DNA of 64,000 bases, from assembly GCA_015499995.1 (NCBI GenBank), contig JADNRV010000149.1:1-64000 (forward strand), read 5' to 3'. This stretch comes from Flammula alnicola (lineage: Eukaryota > Basidiomycota > Agaricomycetes > Agaricales > Strophariaceae). This document shows positions 12,129 to 23,679 of the stretch, piece by piece. Under the pieces are notes generated by a model. It saw only the letters and a list, made by a program, of their open reading frames with translations, was not told the DNA's origin and ran no database searches. Within the stretch, counting starts at the first letter, position 1. Each line of letters opens with the position of its first letter. The position numbers were made by a program, and so were the translations under genes.

Positions 12129-12566
12129 TCATCTCACTAGACAAAGAGTGCTGTTTGCAGGTTGTGGTTGAGAGCTGTCATGTCATATTGTTTGATATGA
12201 GATTTTCCAGGTGCTTTGGCAGCCTTTTCAGCAGGGTGAACTCAAAATTTGTCGAAAGCTTCAGGAGTACAGAGGTTACAACAAATTGTAGACTCCTTGG
12301 GCTGGCAGTAAGTACAGCCAAAAGAAGAGGATGTATCACAAAGAAGATGGTCATTAATAGCTAGTGAGGCTGTGAAAAGTCAATGGCAGATAGATGGCTA
12401 TGGAAAGTTCAAGACTCACATTTCTTATCATTTCTGAAGAACATGGGAACAATTCAGTGACAATTGAAGTAAGCATTGATAAAGTCATCTACATAGGCAG
12501 GCTTATAATGACACAAATGCCAATACCCAACACCCAATCTCCTCACATTTATTTCTACCCCCTACT
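12129..12566. other. No supported gene
   Basis: An 79-codon plus-strand frame at 12125-12364 has no recognisable motif. Nothing else stands out. Confidence 0.3.
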
Positions 12567-13194
12567 GCTGCATCACACGTGCATCTTAGCTAGTGGTGCC
12601 GCTTTACTCTGAATCCATGGTCATCATTGCTGCTGGTTCCATCTTTCCTTTCTTGTCCTATTACCACTTTTGGTACTCCCATGAGTAGAGGGTAGAGTGT
12701 GCATCTAACTAGCGCATCTGCATCCTGTGCGTCTCCTGGTAAGTCACAAGATACACTTGCTAGTGGCTGCTGCATTCACGTCTAACTTTCTGCTAGCTGT
12801 GTCCCATGCTCCTAGCCATAGTATTTTATAGCTAGCTATTCAGCAATACATTGATTGTACTGAATTCACCATGCACTATCTCCAAAGCATCCAGAAGTCT
12901 TTCAATGTGTTCCCTATGGTGCGTTTAAACCTCGCTAGTCATTTCTGACTTATGCATTCTGTGTTTCACCATCTATTAACTTTTAACTGTCTCCCAGCTT
13001 ATCATACGGACTCAGCTAGCTCTGAACCATGTTTGATTACCATTGTCACAGGTTATATGACAGCTAGTAGTCGCATAGCTAGGCCTTAGACTACTAACGT
13101 GGGTTCATTATAGTCTCTCTGTCTTGGTTATATTCTATAGGTAAAGGATGATATATTTGCAAAATTCATGTGTGGCCAATTTGCAGCCCTATCA
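12567..13194 (-). mobile_element. Degenerate gypsy LTR fragment
   Basis: It matches the half of the LTRs at 18495-19960 and 27068-28526 that begins near GTGCGTCTCGGCTAGCGG and stops at the same terminal CCCTATCA. Only about 630 of some 1460 bp remain. Many sites that are CG in the two intact LTRs are TG or CA here (for example GCGTCT becomes GCATCT). It is clearly an older insertion. Confidence 0.8.
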
Positions 13195-14918
13195 ATGATT
13201 TGAGTAGGTGATGAGAGAGCAAAGAGGATGGGATGTGTAAGTAGAAGCAGGGGCACGACCAAAGAGGTGTTGTTGTTTGGTTAGTTATTTTCTGTTGGAT
13301 TCCTGTTTTCAGTTGCAATCATTTATGGGTGAAGTCAGGGGGCTACTGCCAGAAAAGTCTGTGATGTCCACTACCTTCACTCTCTTTGCCGAGGTTGAAA
13401 TGGGGTGATGGGCGGTTACATGGGGTCCATGCCTATATCAGGAAGGTGTACTCGCTTAGATGACACAGCCATCATGTGCGTTAAAGATGCTTAGTGTGGG
13501 GTGTGTGTGAACTACTAGTCTATCAAGTAGTCATGTTTAATAGACCTTGTAATGTCTACTAAAGGAGCACTATCAAGTCTGACTTGTCTCACTTTTAATA
13601 ACTACTTTACTACACTCAAACACCCAAATCAATGTTTAGTTGACTTAGTTCATCCAAGGGGAGGATAATAGTTTTATAATATCGATACCTGATAGTAGGT
13701 GTGCAATAAAAGAAGGTTTCTAACTATCTAACAGCTCTGACAATGTCCAAGACTTGTTTAATAGTTAATGGGTCGTTTTAGGTCCAATAGACTTGTTGTA
13801 AATTCATAACTGGTGTTCTGAAACTAGTGCTCTATGCACAAACTGCTAACTGATCTCGCTTTACTTGTTCTCCAATTGAGAAGATGGCTCTATGCCCTTT
13901 AACTTGTCTTTACTTGTCTCAAAAACTCTACTTGTGGAAAGAGGCGCACAGACTTCTTATCTGCTGACACTACAGTCTTTAAACAATGGCCAGAGGCACA
14001 TAAATGCTTTGTCTACCAACACTACAGTCCAGGTCCCCAGATGTCCTTTGACAAAGGGTAGATTTTGAACAAAGTGCCTAAGACTTAATCCTCCTCGACC
14101 ATGTCGTATACAGGCTTGTGACCTTTCATTTTCATTGGTATCTTGTCCTGTCATTGTCTATTAACTGAATGGAGCATAGATGTGCCTATGTCTCATTGGA
14201 GACACTCAGGCAAACCGCACCTGTTTTGTCCATGATAATACTTGTGATTAGAGTTGTAACCCTTCGTCCTCTGTACCCTGTACCCTGGTACCCTTGGCGT
14301 GCATCTGGGGATCTCACTATGTCGAGTTATGCACCCCGGAAATCTTCCTGTAACCAATTATTACCTGATATGGTATATGTCCCAAATAGGTATCCCTTTG
14401 ATCTGAGCTTCTGATCGGCGTTGCTACAGGCATGTCTATGGGCATCTGCTTTACCCCACTGCTCCACTCTCCTCCATGCCTTTGGCAATGTTACGTGACC
14501 TGTCCTGTATTGTGCCTAGATGTCCATTCTTTAATCTAGAGACCTGCGCCCAATCCGTATAGGCCGGATGGTTAAGATATTACTGAAAGGCACCTATTTC
14601 CATACACTTCATTAGATGTATTGACTATTATCTCAATAGTTACTAATGATAATGTTTTTATTAAACTGCGCATTCCTCGTTATCTTGCATAGTTTCCTCT
14701 AGTCCTTAGTAGTCTTGTTATTGTAATGTCTGGACTTGTAACATTTAGACTACATTGTAAGCTTTACTAAGTGCTAAAAATAGCTCAGGTAAGAAGAATA
14801 GTAGTCTGTTCAGAGCTAGCTGCTCGCGGTCTCTTCAGCATAAATTATTTTGTATAAATCGTGTGAATCAGATGAACAAACCCTAAAGCTTAAAGGTGTA
14901 ATCTCTTCTGATCCATCC
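13195..14918. other. No supported gene
   Basis: I see only short frames and no clear element ends. A short repetition of CTGTACCCTG near 14270 is too brief to interpret. Confidence 0.35.
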
Positions 14919-15766
14919 CTAGGATCCACAACTAGCTCTACCTCTTCGTTGCGATGGTCTGATGCAATCATGATAGATTTCTTTACTTTTGGTTTCTTGA
15001 AGAAGAAAGAAATAAAGATCTAAATAGAAACAATTAGCTAATTGCTCAATGGATATTGTTGCAGTTACCTTTGTGACAAGATTGATTATATGAGCCAAGC
15101 ATTGCAGGCATGCATCCATGCCTCAGAATGTGGGAATATAGTCAGACAGCAATTCTGCAAGCTTGTCGCAATTACTGGCATTGTCCATACATAGACCAAG
15201 TAGCTATATAAATGCAGATATTATTATTAATTTTGAAAGATTATATTTATTTTGCTTACCTGTTGATCAAGACCAAACTGTTTCAAACAGTCAGATGTAA
15301 CTGTGGCCAGATACCGCCCATCATGTTTTTTAGTCAAGCTATCAAAATAAAAGGAACTGAGAAATAGAGAATATATATCACAGATTTGCCACACACTGAA
15401 GTGAATTCCAGAATTGCATGATGAATTACTCCCTGATCAAACCAAACAACCACAAGGCCAAGATATGAAGAAACAAACAGAGAAGTCCACCCATCAAGAA
15501 CAAGGTGAATTGTATTGTTTAGTTGCTACATTTAATGTATAAGCACTTTCTAAATCTTATAATGCAAATTAACATACCAAAAATAGTTCTTTACTGCAAT
15601 GGAGGCCTGTTCATAGATGTAAAAGAGATCCCATTGAACAGTCATTGGACTCAGAAGCTTGGTCCCAGGTCGTAGCATTTCAACCTCAAGTTTATAGTCT
15701 TTGTCAAGGACAGAGTTGATTGGACATGCATTTTTAGTACACATGTTCAATTTTTTTTGGAGACTC
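14919..15766 (-). pseudogene. hAT-family transposase, dead
   Basis: Minus-strand text in several frames carries hAT hallmarks in the right order: SPMTVQWDLFYIYEQA (15550-15750), then LDGWTSLFVSSYLG (about 15450-15510), then CLKQFGLDQQ, then MDNASNCDKLAELL (about 15130-15190) and CLAHIINLVTK (about 15060-15105). These correspond to the DDE-core and AHxLNL motifs of hAT transposases. Stops and frame changes separate the blocks, and at least one intron-like gap (15205-15260) is present. A block at 16858-17007 across the neighbouring element may be the N-terminal part. It could have been a source of transposase for the 8-bp-duplication elements nearby, but no matching ends were found. Confidence 0.7.
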
Positions 15767-15774
15767 TACCGAGG

Positions 15775-16849
15775 GAGGTCTTTGCTGTGCCCCCCCTATT
15801 CCTACTGGAATCTGGTGGAATCCGGTGGAATATCCTGCCACAATTTTGAAATTTTTTGAAAAAGGGGCAAATTCCAAGATTCCACTGGAATGTTGACCGG
15901 AATGCAACAGGAGTAGAATGACTGGAATGGAATAACCAGGTATTCTGCTGGAATGAAATAGAAATGCATTATGATTTGGTGATTTCTAATGTCTATATAT
16001 AGAAATAGACATTGGTACCTGTCTGTGGTATTGAAATAAGATTGGAAAGTGTGCCAAGACATATTCCAAATTAGGAAATTCAATATTTGAATTAGGTGAT
16101 TTTAAAAAGACTCAGGTTTGGTTGAGTTTTTTGCATTTTTCTCATCAATGAGAGCAGCAGATCACATGATTTCAAAAGGTACATGGGTTTTGGGGCAGGT
16201 GCTATGATTGCCTTTTTGGGCATAAAATTTTCACGGTTCCCAAAACAGCCTAAATATAGTAATATTGCCTGTCTGGGTCACATGACATAGATATATTTAG
16301 AATGTCCTCAAAATTCTAAATCTGATGGTACCTTATTGACCCTGAATCACTCACGAGTTAGTCACATAATGTATATATCTCAAATAGACAAATAGAATAT
16401 ATAAAGGAGTTGATTTGTATAGGTCACACAGGTGTGACAGATGTGACCTATGACCTTGTGTCTGAATTTTTGGTTTCAGACACTGGTCAAATTAGGGTGG
16501 ACCCTGCAGTTTGAGCAATCCATTTTAAATAATTTTGGACCCTGAATTTCTATATTTAGATTTGGTTTTTGCTGGGTGGTTTTGGCCAAAGGGTTTGGGA
16601 TACTGGATAAGTGTGACTTTTTTTTGACAAATTCAAGGGTCTGTGACATGTGACATCTAAATGAATCAAAATACAACGTATTTCAGTACATTCTAGTAGA
16701 TTCCAGTCCCATTCTGGTCTATTCCTGTCTCATTCTGGTCTATTCCTGTCTCATTCCACTGGAATCTGGTCTATTCCACTGGATTCTAGTCCCATTCCAC
16801 CAGATTCCAGTCATTCCTACCAGAATAGGTGGGGCACAGCAAAGTACTG
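15775..16849. mobile_element. hAT-type non-autonomous element, family 2, copy 2
   Basis: Same ends as the copy at 6186-7249. The flanking 8-mers are TACCGAGG (15767-15774) and TACTGAGG (16850-16857), an 8-bp duplication with one C-to-T difference. More internal substitutions than copies 1 and 3. It sits in or beside the hAT transposase pseudogene. Confidence 0.82.
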
Positions 16850-16857
16850 TACTGAGG

Positions 16858-17007
16858 CCCTGCCATCTTGCTCGACAGAATTCGACCAGACAACACATGC
16901 CAGCTCTCTCTCACTTTGTAGTGAGGCTTGTCAAATGTCATCTGAGTACCCTGATCATGTTCAACTCTGAGCTTGTTCGGGCACCCAGAGCCACCTACCT
17001 TCAACAT
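16858..17007 (-). pseudogene. Possible upstream exon of the hAT pseudogene
   Basis: An open stretch on the minus strand contains FDKPHYKVRESWHVLSGRIL, continuous up to the point where the family 2 element entered. Its position and strand fit an N-terminal part of the transposase gene, but I see no BED-finger cysteines, so this is only a suggestion. Confidence 0.25.
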
Positions 17008-17009
17008 CC

Positions 17010-18246
17010 CAGCTGCCCGGCTGGCTCAGCTAGATGATGAAGGTGAGCCTCTCTGGCCCCAGGGTGTCTGTCCATGATGTTGTTGCAGCTACAGCTCCTG
17101 TCATCATGGGTGCCTGGTATGGCAGAAGCCTGCAGTGTAGCGGCTATGTTAACTTTGCTGTTTCCTCCTCGTCATTCATTCAATTTGCCTTTCTGAGGTT
17201 TTTACATAGTGGTATGCAAGTTTTTCACATGATTATTTGATGCTCTGACTAGCTTTGATTAAGGTAATACTTTGAAAGAGCATGGTAGGGCAGCCAAGGA
17301 GACTGTGGCATAATTAATGTCATCATTTCCTCATTGAAAAACTTGTCCTTCCCCAGAATTAAGCCATTGACTACCCACCACCAATGATGGTCACCTTGCC
17401 ATCACCACAGCTGTACACCGAGGTCTTGGCCCCAACCCCTGAATATTGCAGCAGCAAACACTGCCACCATGATCCGTAGCAAATACGAGACATTTTCATT
17501 GTCTTGCATGAGTACGGGGATCCCAGTATAGATAGTATTTTGAATAAAATTATTTATTGCAACTTAATAAAATGTGAGAGTGAGTAACATTATGGACCAG
17601 CTGAAGGCCAGGTATAACATAGTAAATTGTAAGGTCAGCAAAAGTTATAAGTTATTCCGAGGACATATTGGGTCGATGGACGAGGCATGTACAGGAGGGG
17701 CGAGTGTTAAGGAGTTGGCTCACGATTTTTTTGAGCACCAAATTCTATTGAATAATTCAGTAAGCCCATGGACATATTCACTGACATATATCTCTCTCTG
17801 CTGAGCTCTGTCAAGCTTAGATCAAAATTTCAACTGGTAATCGAGAGGAAACCAATAATATGCCCTGCCATTGAGGAAGCAAGACAGTGCCAAAAACTGA
17901 GAGCTAATAATGTTAATATGAAACTGCAGCCCCTAGTGCAATGTTAATAATATTAGGCTTGAGGTGAAAATACCTTATGAGATATGTAATTGTAAAGGTT
18001 TTCGAGGTTGGGAAATTCAAATCTGCCTTCAGAAGTTGGAACTTTAAATTTCTGGGAAGTGATGCATGCTTATGCAACAAATATGCAATGACAAATAAAA
18101 AAATTCTTGCAATGAGTCTATAAACCAATATATCTAGGGTTTTGCCTCCAAAACTCTGTCAATTATTGAATTGCGAAGCTGCCAAGGGTGAGATTATCAG
18201 ACACGTGACATGCATGATTTTAGAGTCTAGAACGAATGAAGCTCAG
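17010..18246. other. No supported gene
   Basis: Unremarkable AT-rich sequence. A 76-codon plus-strand frame at 17574-17804 has no motif. Near 18227 and 18289 two short direct repeats (TAGAAC.GATGAAGCT) precede the LTR pieces. Confidence 0.35.
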
Positions 18247-18366
18247 TGTTATGGTCTAGATGATGTGGAACAACTATATTAAGTACCTAGAACAGATGAA
18301 GCTAGGTGACATGGGAGAACAATAAGTTATAGGTACTATAATAATGAAAGAACATTCATACCTCAG
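18247..18366 (-). repeat. Short relic repeating the Copia LTR edge
   Basis: CTCAG-TGTTATGGTCTAGATG at 18242 repeats, 120 bp upstream, the CTCAG-TGTTACGGTCTAGATG that opens the LTR at 18367. The earlier copy has CG changed to TG at two places and diverges after about 35 bp. It is probably an older, truncated LTR end at the same place. Confidence 0.5.
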
Positions 18367-20021
18367 TGTTACGGTCTAGATGACGTGGAACAACTGAGGG
18401 AAGGAAGAAAGGAAAGTGGGCTTTATGTACGCAGTGGTGAAGTAATTCCACAAACAAATATGGAGGGTTGTACGCAAATAGGAGAGGGTGTCGCTGTGAG
18501 ACCCGCTATGCGCTCAGTGACCTAAACAACACACACAACTGCGGAGCGAGATCCTAACTAGGTCGAGCGACGCTCTACTAGCTTCAGAAATATGTAGTGT
18601 GCTGTACTCCACAGTGTTTGTTTTATTTAGCTAGCTGACTTGTAGACAGCGCCTCGCGGTTCGTTTAAAGTGGGTATGAGGGATTATTCAAATACACGTT
18701 TTATCTTCGTTTCAAGCTTCGTTTTATCACAAGGATGAACGGTTTTATTGATTTTAAGGTTTTATGTTTTTAGAAAAGCTCTCTAAGACGCTACTAGCTC
18801 GACTTTCGAAGCACTAGCTGCTCTGGAGGCTCGGAACTCGTCTGAAACTAAGGCCGCACTGTGCGCTACCTTCTGAACGATCTGCTAGCCCACTTGGACT
18901 CTGTTTCTGACTTTCTCTAGGCACTCTTCCGGCCTCTAAGCACTCTTCTGGCTTCTAAATTCTTGGACCTTGTCCTCAAGAACTTCTCTTTAACACTAAG
19001 CCTTCTTCTGGCTTTCAAACGAACTCTATTGAAGTCAAACTGATCCTTTATTCGTCCTCTTTCTTACTAGACACTGCGTCTTAGCTCGAAATAAAACTGG
19101 GAAGAGATTGCTTAAGGTAACTAGCTACAGAAGTACATCTTTTATACTACAGCTATGTGTGGTTCTGGTATGCGAATAAAATAGAGTAAAACATTCTTAT
19201 CTCATGTAAATAATGCCTGCAGGCAATGGGTATAGGGTTGACTTGGGTATTCCAGGTGACCAGATAGAGGTCAAGGGATTTGGAAATTCATCCCATTTTA
19301 GCGCGCTAGGACGCTCCTGACTTCCGTGTACCATGCGCATCATGCGTGCGTCTCGGCTAGCGGTGCCGCTTTATTCCGGATCTGCGGCCATCATTGATGC
19401 CGGTTCCATCTTTCCTTTCTCGTCCTATTACCACTTTTGGTACTTCCACGGGTAGAGGGTGGAGCGTGCGTCTAACTAACGCGTCCGCGTCCCATGCGTT
19501 TCTCAGTAAGTCACAAGATACGCTCGCAAGTAGTCGACGCATTCGCGTCTAACTTTCCCTAGCTGTGTCTCGTGCTCCTAGTTGTAGTATTTTGTAGCTA
19601 GCTATTCAGCAATACACTGATTGGACTGAATTCGCCGCGCACTAAGTCCAAAGCATCCAGAAGTCTTTTTAATTTATTCCCCATGGTGCGTTTATGCCTC
19701 GCTAGTCGTTTGTGACTTATGCGTTCTATGTTTCACTGTTTTCTAACTTTTAACTGTCTCCCGGATTATCATACGGACTCAGCTAGCTCTGAACCGCGTC
19801 TGATTGCCATTGTCACAGGTTATATGACAGCTAGTAGTCGCATAGCTAGGCCTTAGACTACTAACTTGGGTGCGTTATAGTCTCTCTGTCTCGGTTATAT
19901 TCCATAGGTAAAAGATGATATATTGCAAAATTCGTGCGTGGCCAGTTTGCGGCCCTATCATCGTGATGCGTGAACAAGTCATGTGATACAGAAAAAGAAT
20001 GATAAAGGACTAATACTAACA
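18367..20021 (-). mobile_element. Copia 3' LTR split by a gypsy solo LTR
   Basis: On the minus strand the LTR starts TGTTAGTATTAG at 20021 and ends CCGTAACA at 18367, giving the TGTTA..TAACA ends typical of Copia LTRs. Without the inserted gypsy LTR it is about 190 bp. It follows directly on a polypurine tract and the Copia RNase H reading frame, which fixes the orientation. Confidence 0.7.
18495..19960 (-). mobile_element. Gypsy solo LTR
   Basis: A 1466-bp copy, nearly identical to the LTR at 27068-28526, from TGTGAGACC to CCCTATCA (minus strand TGATAGGG...CA). No internal gypsy sequence lies on either side, so it is a solo LTR, the usual product of LTR-LTR recombination. The flanks GTCGC and TCGTG do not form a clean duplication. 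It entered a Copia LTR. Confidence 0.88.
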
Positions 20022-20031
20022 GCCCCCCTCA
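20022..20031 (-). promoter_or_regulatory. Copia polypurine tract
   Basis: Minus-strand TGAGGGGGGC abuts the TG of the Copia 3' LTR, the position where plus-strand DNA synthesis is primed. Confidence 0.7.
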
Positions 20032-20560
20032 ATGAGCTGTGAGCCCAAGGCGGGCGACATGAGATTGGAAGATGATGTGGGTGAGGGGCTTGGTGAAAAT
20101 ATTCACAGTGTTGATAATCCCGGGAGTATGCGTGATGAGGAAAGCTTTGGATTCTATGTGAGAGCGAATGAAATGATAGCAGATGTCGATGTGCTACGGA
20201 GAGGGACTTAGCGCCATTGTTATCAGTGGAAATGATGAGGGAGGATGGGCAAGGGACTTGAAATTGGTCAAGAGATCGATGTAGCCATATACCTTTCTGA
20301 ATGGTGCATGTGAGAGCGATGTACTCAGCCTCAGTGGTGGAGAGGACAATGCAATTTTGCTTCTTCGCAGACCAGCTGATGGAGCTGCCTCCGAGTGACC
20401 AGATGAAGCCAGAGACAGAGGCGTGGTCTTTTCTGTCACTGGCCCAGTCAGCATCAGATAGACCAGACAGCAGGAGATCATGATCCAGGCCACCATAGTG
20501 AAGGCTGTAAGTGCAAGTCCCCTTGAGGTAGCAAAGGACATGCTTAGCTTAGCAGTTATA
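20030..20560 (-). pseudogene. Copia pol, C-terminal RNase H part
   Basis: Minus-strand text spread over frames contains DADWASDRKDHASVSGF, WSAKKQNCIVLSTTEAEYIAL and, nearest the LTR, IFTKPL, the standard end of Copia RNase H. The acidic residues of the fold (D of ADWA, E of EAEY) are present. Frameshifts break the frame. Upstream pol (reverse transcriptase, integrase) is missing at about 20560, where unrelated coding sequence begins. Confidence 0.8.
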
Positions 20561-20637
20561 CCATCTGCTCCACAAGAGGGCAGCCCTGGACTTCATGTTC
20601 CTGCCTATTCTTCTCTTTTTAGTCTGCAACTCATCCT

Positions 20638-21318
20638 ATGCCTCTGCCTTCAGATTTCCATATTGGTGATCTAGTCCAGATGGTGGAGTTTCTTCAGCAA
20701 AAGAGAGCACAAGATATGGAGGCAGCGGCTGCACTGAGGAAAACAGATGCAGAGGTGGTGGCTGCACTGAGGAAAGAGAACATAGAGGCAGCAGCAGCAA
20801 TTAGGGAGCAGGATGCAAAGGCAGCAGCAGCACTTAGGGAGCTGTATGAGAAAAAAGTGGCAACACAATGGAAGAATGATGAGAAGAATGCAGTGGCTCA
20901 CAGGAAGCTGGAGGCACAGAAAGCAGAGACTGTGAGAAAAGAGCTTGAGCATAGAATAAAGAAGCTTGAATTGGAAGTCAAAGTGCTCAAGCAGGTGGTC
21001 AGCGACCAGGCACTTGACCAGCAGTGCATTGATCAAGCAACTAGAGAATACATCTTCAGCATCGCAGACCAAGTCGATGAGACCACTGAGTTTCTATCAA
21101 TTAGGGTGCATCTCTGTCCCAACTTTCTTGTTCTTTTCTGATTTTTTTGAGTCCAGGATGGACCTGCACTGGATCATATCAAGCATTGAAACCTTCTAGA
21201 CTGGGCACAAGCTACACTTGCCCTCAACTTGGGCCTTTCCTCAAATCTCAAGTCCGCATCCTTCAACTTCTGCTTGGCTCTCGGGCTGTCATTTGGCCTT
21301 GAGGAGCAGCAGTGCTAG
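20638..21318 (+). pseudogene. Coiled-coil protein gene with one intron and one stop
   Basis: ATG at 20638 opens a 167-codon frame. Residues about 25-75 repeat an Ala-Ala-Ala-Leu-Arg-Lys/Glu pattern and continue as a Lys/Glu-rich coiled coil to about residue 130. A 51-bp intron fits at about 21106-21156 (GTGCATC to GAGTCCAG). Splicing leads into DGPALDHIKH, a TGA at about 21187, then NLLDWAQATLALNLGL and more open sequence to the TAG near 21318. The quality of the text after the TGA suggests a recent mutation of an otherwise good gene. No enzyme motif; function unknown, perhaps structural or a gag-like protein. Confidence 0.5.
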
Positions 21319-21589
21319 TTGTTGAAAATCCTTAAAAAGAGGGTGACTGAAATACCAAGGTGCCCTGCTGCTTTAATTTCAGTGCCTGCTGCACTCAGCC
21401 TTTTGGCTGATCAATCCCCTCGAGTCTGTTTAGATGGGAACCAGGTCGCTCATGGCTACCACAATTGTGATTAGTATGAAGGCTCAGTTATCGGATCAGG
21501 CTTCAGCTGACAGGGCTGCATTATCGGCCCTCCTCGATTTCATTTTCCCCAGAGTGTAGGCTTCTTTTATTTACCACATCATTTTGTCA
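21319..21589. other. No supported gene
   Basis: Short interval between the coiled-coil gene and the element with long inverted repeats; nothing recognised. Confidence 0.3.
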
Positions 21590-21597
21590 GTATATGA

Positions 21598-22162
21598 CAA
21601 GGAGCTCCCAGCGGAAAATGCCGAGACCTTCACTCCCCATCCCTCCCCCCAACAGCGTCCCAAATGGGAAGAATCTAACCGAGATCAAAAATCGATAAAT
21701 CAGGAAGGCGTAGGTCTGCTATAATGCTTTGTAGACAATAACTCAGTCATCAGTTAGTATATTTGTGCACTCTCACTCAGCACCTTTCGGGGAATCATTT
21801 CAGTCCGAAGTCTTTATAAGTTTGATTTGTACGCCCGCTGAATAGCAGACAAAAGACCAAGTCGATCGGAGAGACTAGAGTCGCAAACACCGCGTCCACT
21901 TCTTCAAGGCAAGGTTCTCCCACGAAAAAGCACCAAGGCTTTCACTTCTAGTATTAGTATTTAGTTTACATGTATTAGCTTACTTATTCAAGCTATGTCC
22001 TACTCTCGATTCCATGTTTTCACCCAAGATTGATCACGTCTGATAACAGCCATCGCCTGATTTAGCGATTTTTGATTTCGCTTAGATTCGCCCCATTTGG
22101 GACGCTGCTGGGGGGAGGGATGGGGAGTGGAGGTCTCGGCATTTTCCGCTGGGAGCCCCTTG
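21598..22162. mobile_element. DNA element with about 97-bp terminal inverted repeats
   Basis: The ends CAAGGAGCTCCCAGCGG and CCGCTGGGAGCCCCTTG are mirror images for about 97 bp with a handful of mismatches. The 8-bp direct repeat GTATATGA flanks both sides (21590-21597 and 22163-22170). The 370-bp centre is non-coding. The 8-bp duplication fits hAT or P superfamilies; the long inverted repeats are more usual for Mutator, which makes 9-bp duplications. I leave the superfamily open. Confidence 0.85.
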
Positions 22163-22170
22163 GTATATGA

Positions 22171-22885
22171 CTGATATTCAATTGAGAGTCATTCTAAATG
22201 CCCTGGTCATTGTTACTGTTCTAACTATGTATACTTCCTCCATTGTTTCTGATATGGCCTCCATTGTACTTATATCATCTGCTTGGTTACATTCTATTCC
22301 TTCTTTCTCTTTACCATTGTTCCTCATTCGGAACAATGCTTCTTCTCGCCATTGTTCCTCATTTAGAACAATGCTCTATGTCTAGTACTATAAAGCCAGA
22401 CACTTGTAGTAGATAGCTTCTCTAGCTTGATCTTGAGAATCTAACCTGATTACTCTGGACCTTGAAACCTCTAAGCTCTACTTCAGACAATACTGCTAGC
22501 AGCATTCTGAACATACTCCAAACCACTGAAACTTGACTTCACGGTCATGTAGTCGTTCACTAAATATAGATTACATCTATCTTTAGTAACACTTCACTAT
22601 GACCATAACAAATATACTGCAGGTGGACCCATATCCTGGGATTCTTTACATAAAAGTTGAAAGATGTCTTCCTGTTTATGTTTTTGATGATTTCTAGTGG
22701 GTAGTCCTCAGTATATCAATAGTAATGTAGAAGGGAAAGAATGTCTATTCAAGAGAACCAAGGCCATAGTAACATGAGTACTACGTGAAGAATGTTTGAG
22801 AATATGAGAGAAGATATGAGTGTTGAAATGAAAATGGGTGGTTATAATATTACCCCCATTCTAGGCAATGACGTCTCGTCATTGA
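22171..22885. other. Probable LTR or flank of the gag remnant
   Basis: On the minus strand, a G-run (AATGGGGGTAATA, about 22850) follows the gag text directly and looks like a polypurine tract, so this stretch should hold its 3' LTR. A TATA-like CTTTATAGTAC lies near 22392 (minus strand). I cannot fix the LTR ends. Confidence 0.35.
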
Positions 22886-23537
22886 GAGTTCCATCTTTGT
22901 CCTGTAGTCAGTCTCTGTAGGTTTCCTCTGTCGTGTTCGCAATGCCTTCTGGGTCCATATTGTCCTCGTACCCATCTAATGTGGGTAATGCCCAGCTATT
23001 GTAATCTGAATGTGGTTGAAATTGCTGGCGTCCTGGACAACCTGAGAGATAATGTTGCAGCTGAAATCGTCCACAACTGAAACAGTGATAAGTAGGGCAT
23101 GAAAGTGCCCAGTGGCCAAGCTGCCCACAATTATTGCATTCATTTTGTCGGCTTCAGTCGTAGGCAAAGGTCGACATTCTCAGTGGCCCGGTCGAGGTCG
23201 AGGTTGATGATGTCAGTGGAGTGGTCATGGGGAATTGATATGAGAAGGAGGCTTGTCTTCCTCTGGGATAGGTGGGAGGTGGACTATTTCGAGCTGGTTG
23301 AGGATGTTGCAGAGTCAGACGTTGGGTTCTTGGGGATGAGAATGCTCCGTCGAGGTGGATGGGGTCATGAATCGAGGACCCAGGGGACTGATGTCTGGTT
23401 CTGTGAGTGGTTCGTGGGTGTGAAGTGGGTGCAAATGTTCTGCTTGCTGATCTAGCCTGGTGTTGGTGATATTCAGTACGGGTCTCCTGGGTTCTGAGTT
23501 TGAGATCACCTTGCATGAGTGCTTTTGTGTCCCCCAC
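22886..23537 (-). pseudogene. Gag-like zinc-knuckle remnant
   Basis: A 127-codon minus-strand frame (23154-23537) rich in Ser, Thr, Pro and Arg runs into an in-frame TGA and then continues in the same frame with CNNCGQLGHWALSC, an exact CX2CX4HX4C knuckle, and a second, variant knuckle (CFSCG...H....C). This is the nucleocapsid end of a retrotransposon gag. It is followed by a polypurine-like run without any pol, so it was either a gag-only element or has lost pol. Confidence 0.6.
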
Positions 23538-23544
23538 GTAGGGC

Positions 23545-23647
23545 TGTCAGGCAAAAAAAAGCACACATGGACTCCACATGGACTACTCCACTCCGCCGGA
23601 GTCCATCCGGAGTCCACCAGGAATAGGTGAGGGAGGGTAAAGACCTC
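23545..23647. mobile_element. Solo right end of a family 1 hAT-type element
   Basis: Contains the same GGAGTCCA/TGGACTCC cluster and ends GGAGGGTAAAGACCTC exactly like the right end at 2057. The left end and any duplication are absent, so it is truncated. Confidence 0.7.
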
Positions 23648-23679
23648 ACTAACCCCCACCACCTCCCTCGCAGCAAACG

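Noticed and set aside
14265..14300. Telomere-like or satellite repeat (CTGTACC)
   Set aside because: Only about three units, no longer array.
17574..17804. A 76-codon ORF as a gene
   Set aside because: No motif, no promoter or splice context, biased AT-rich composition.
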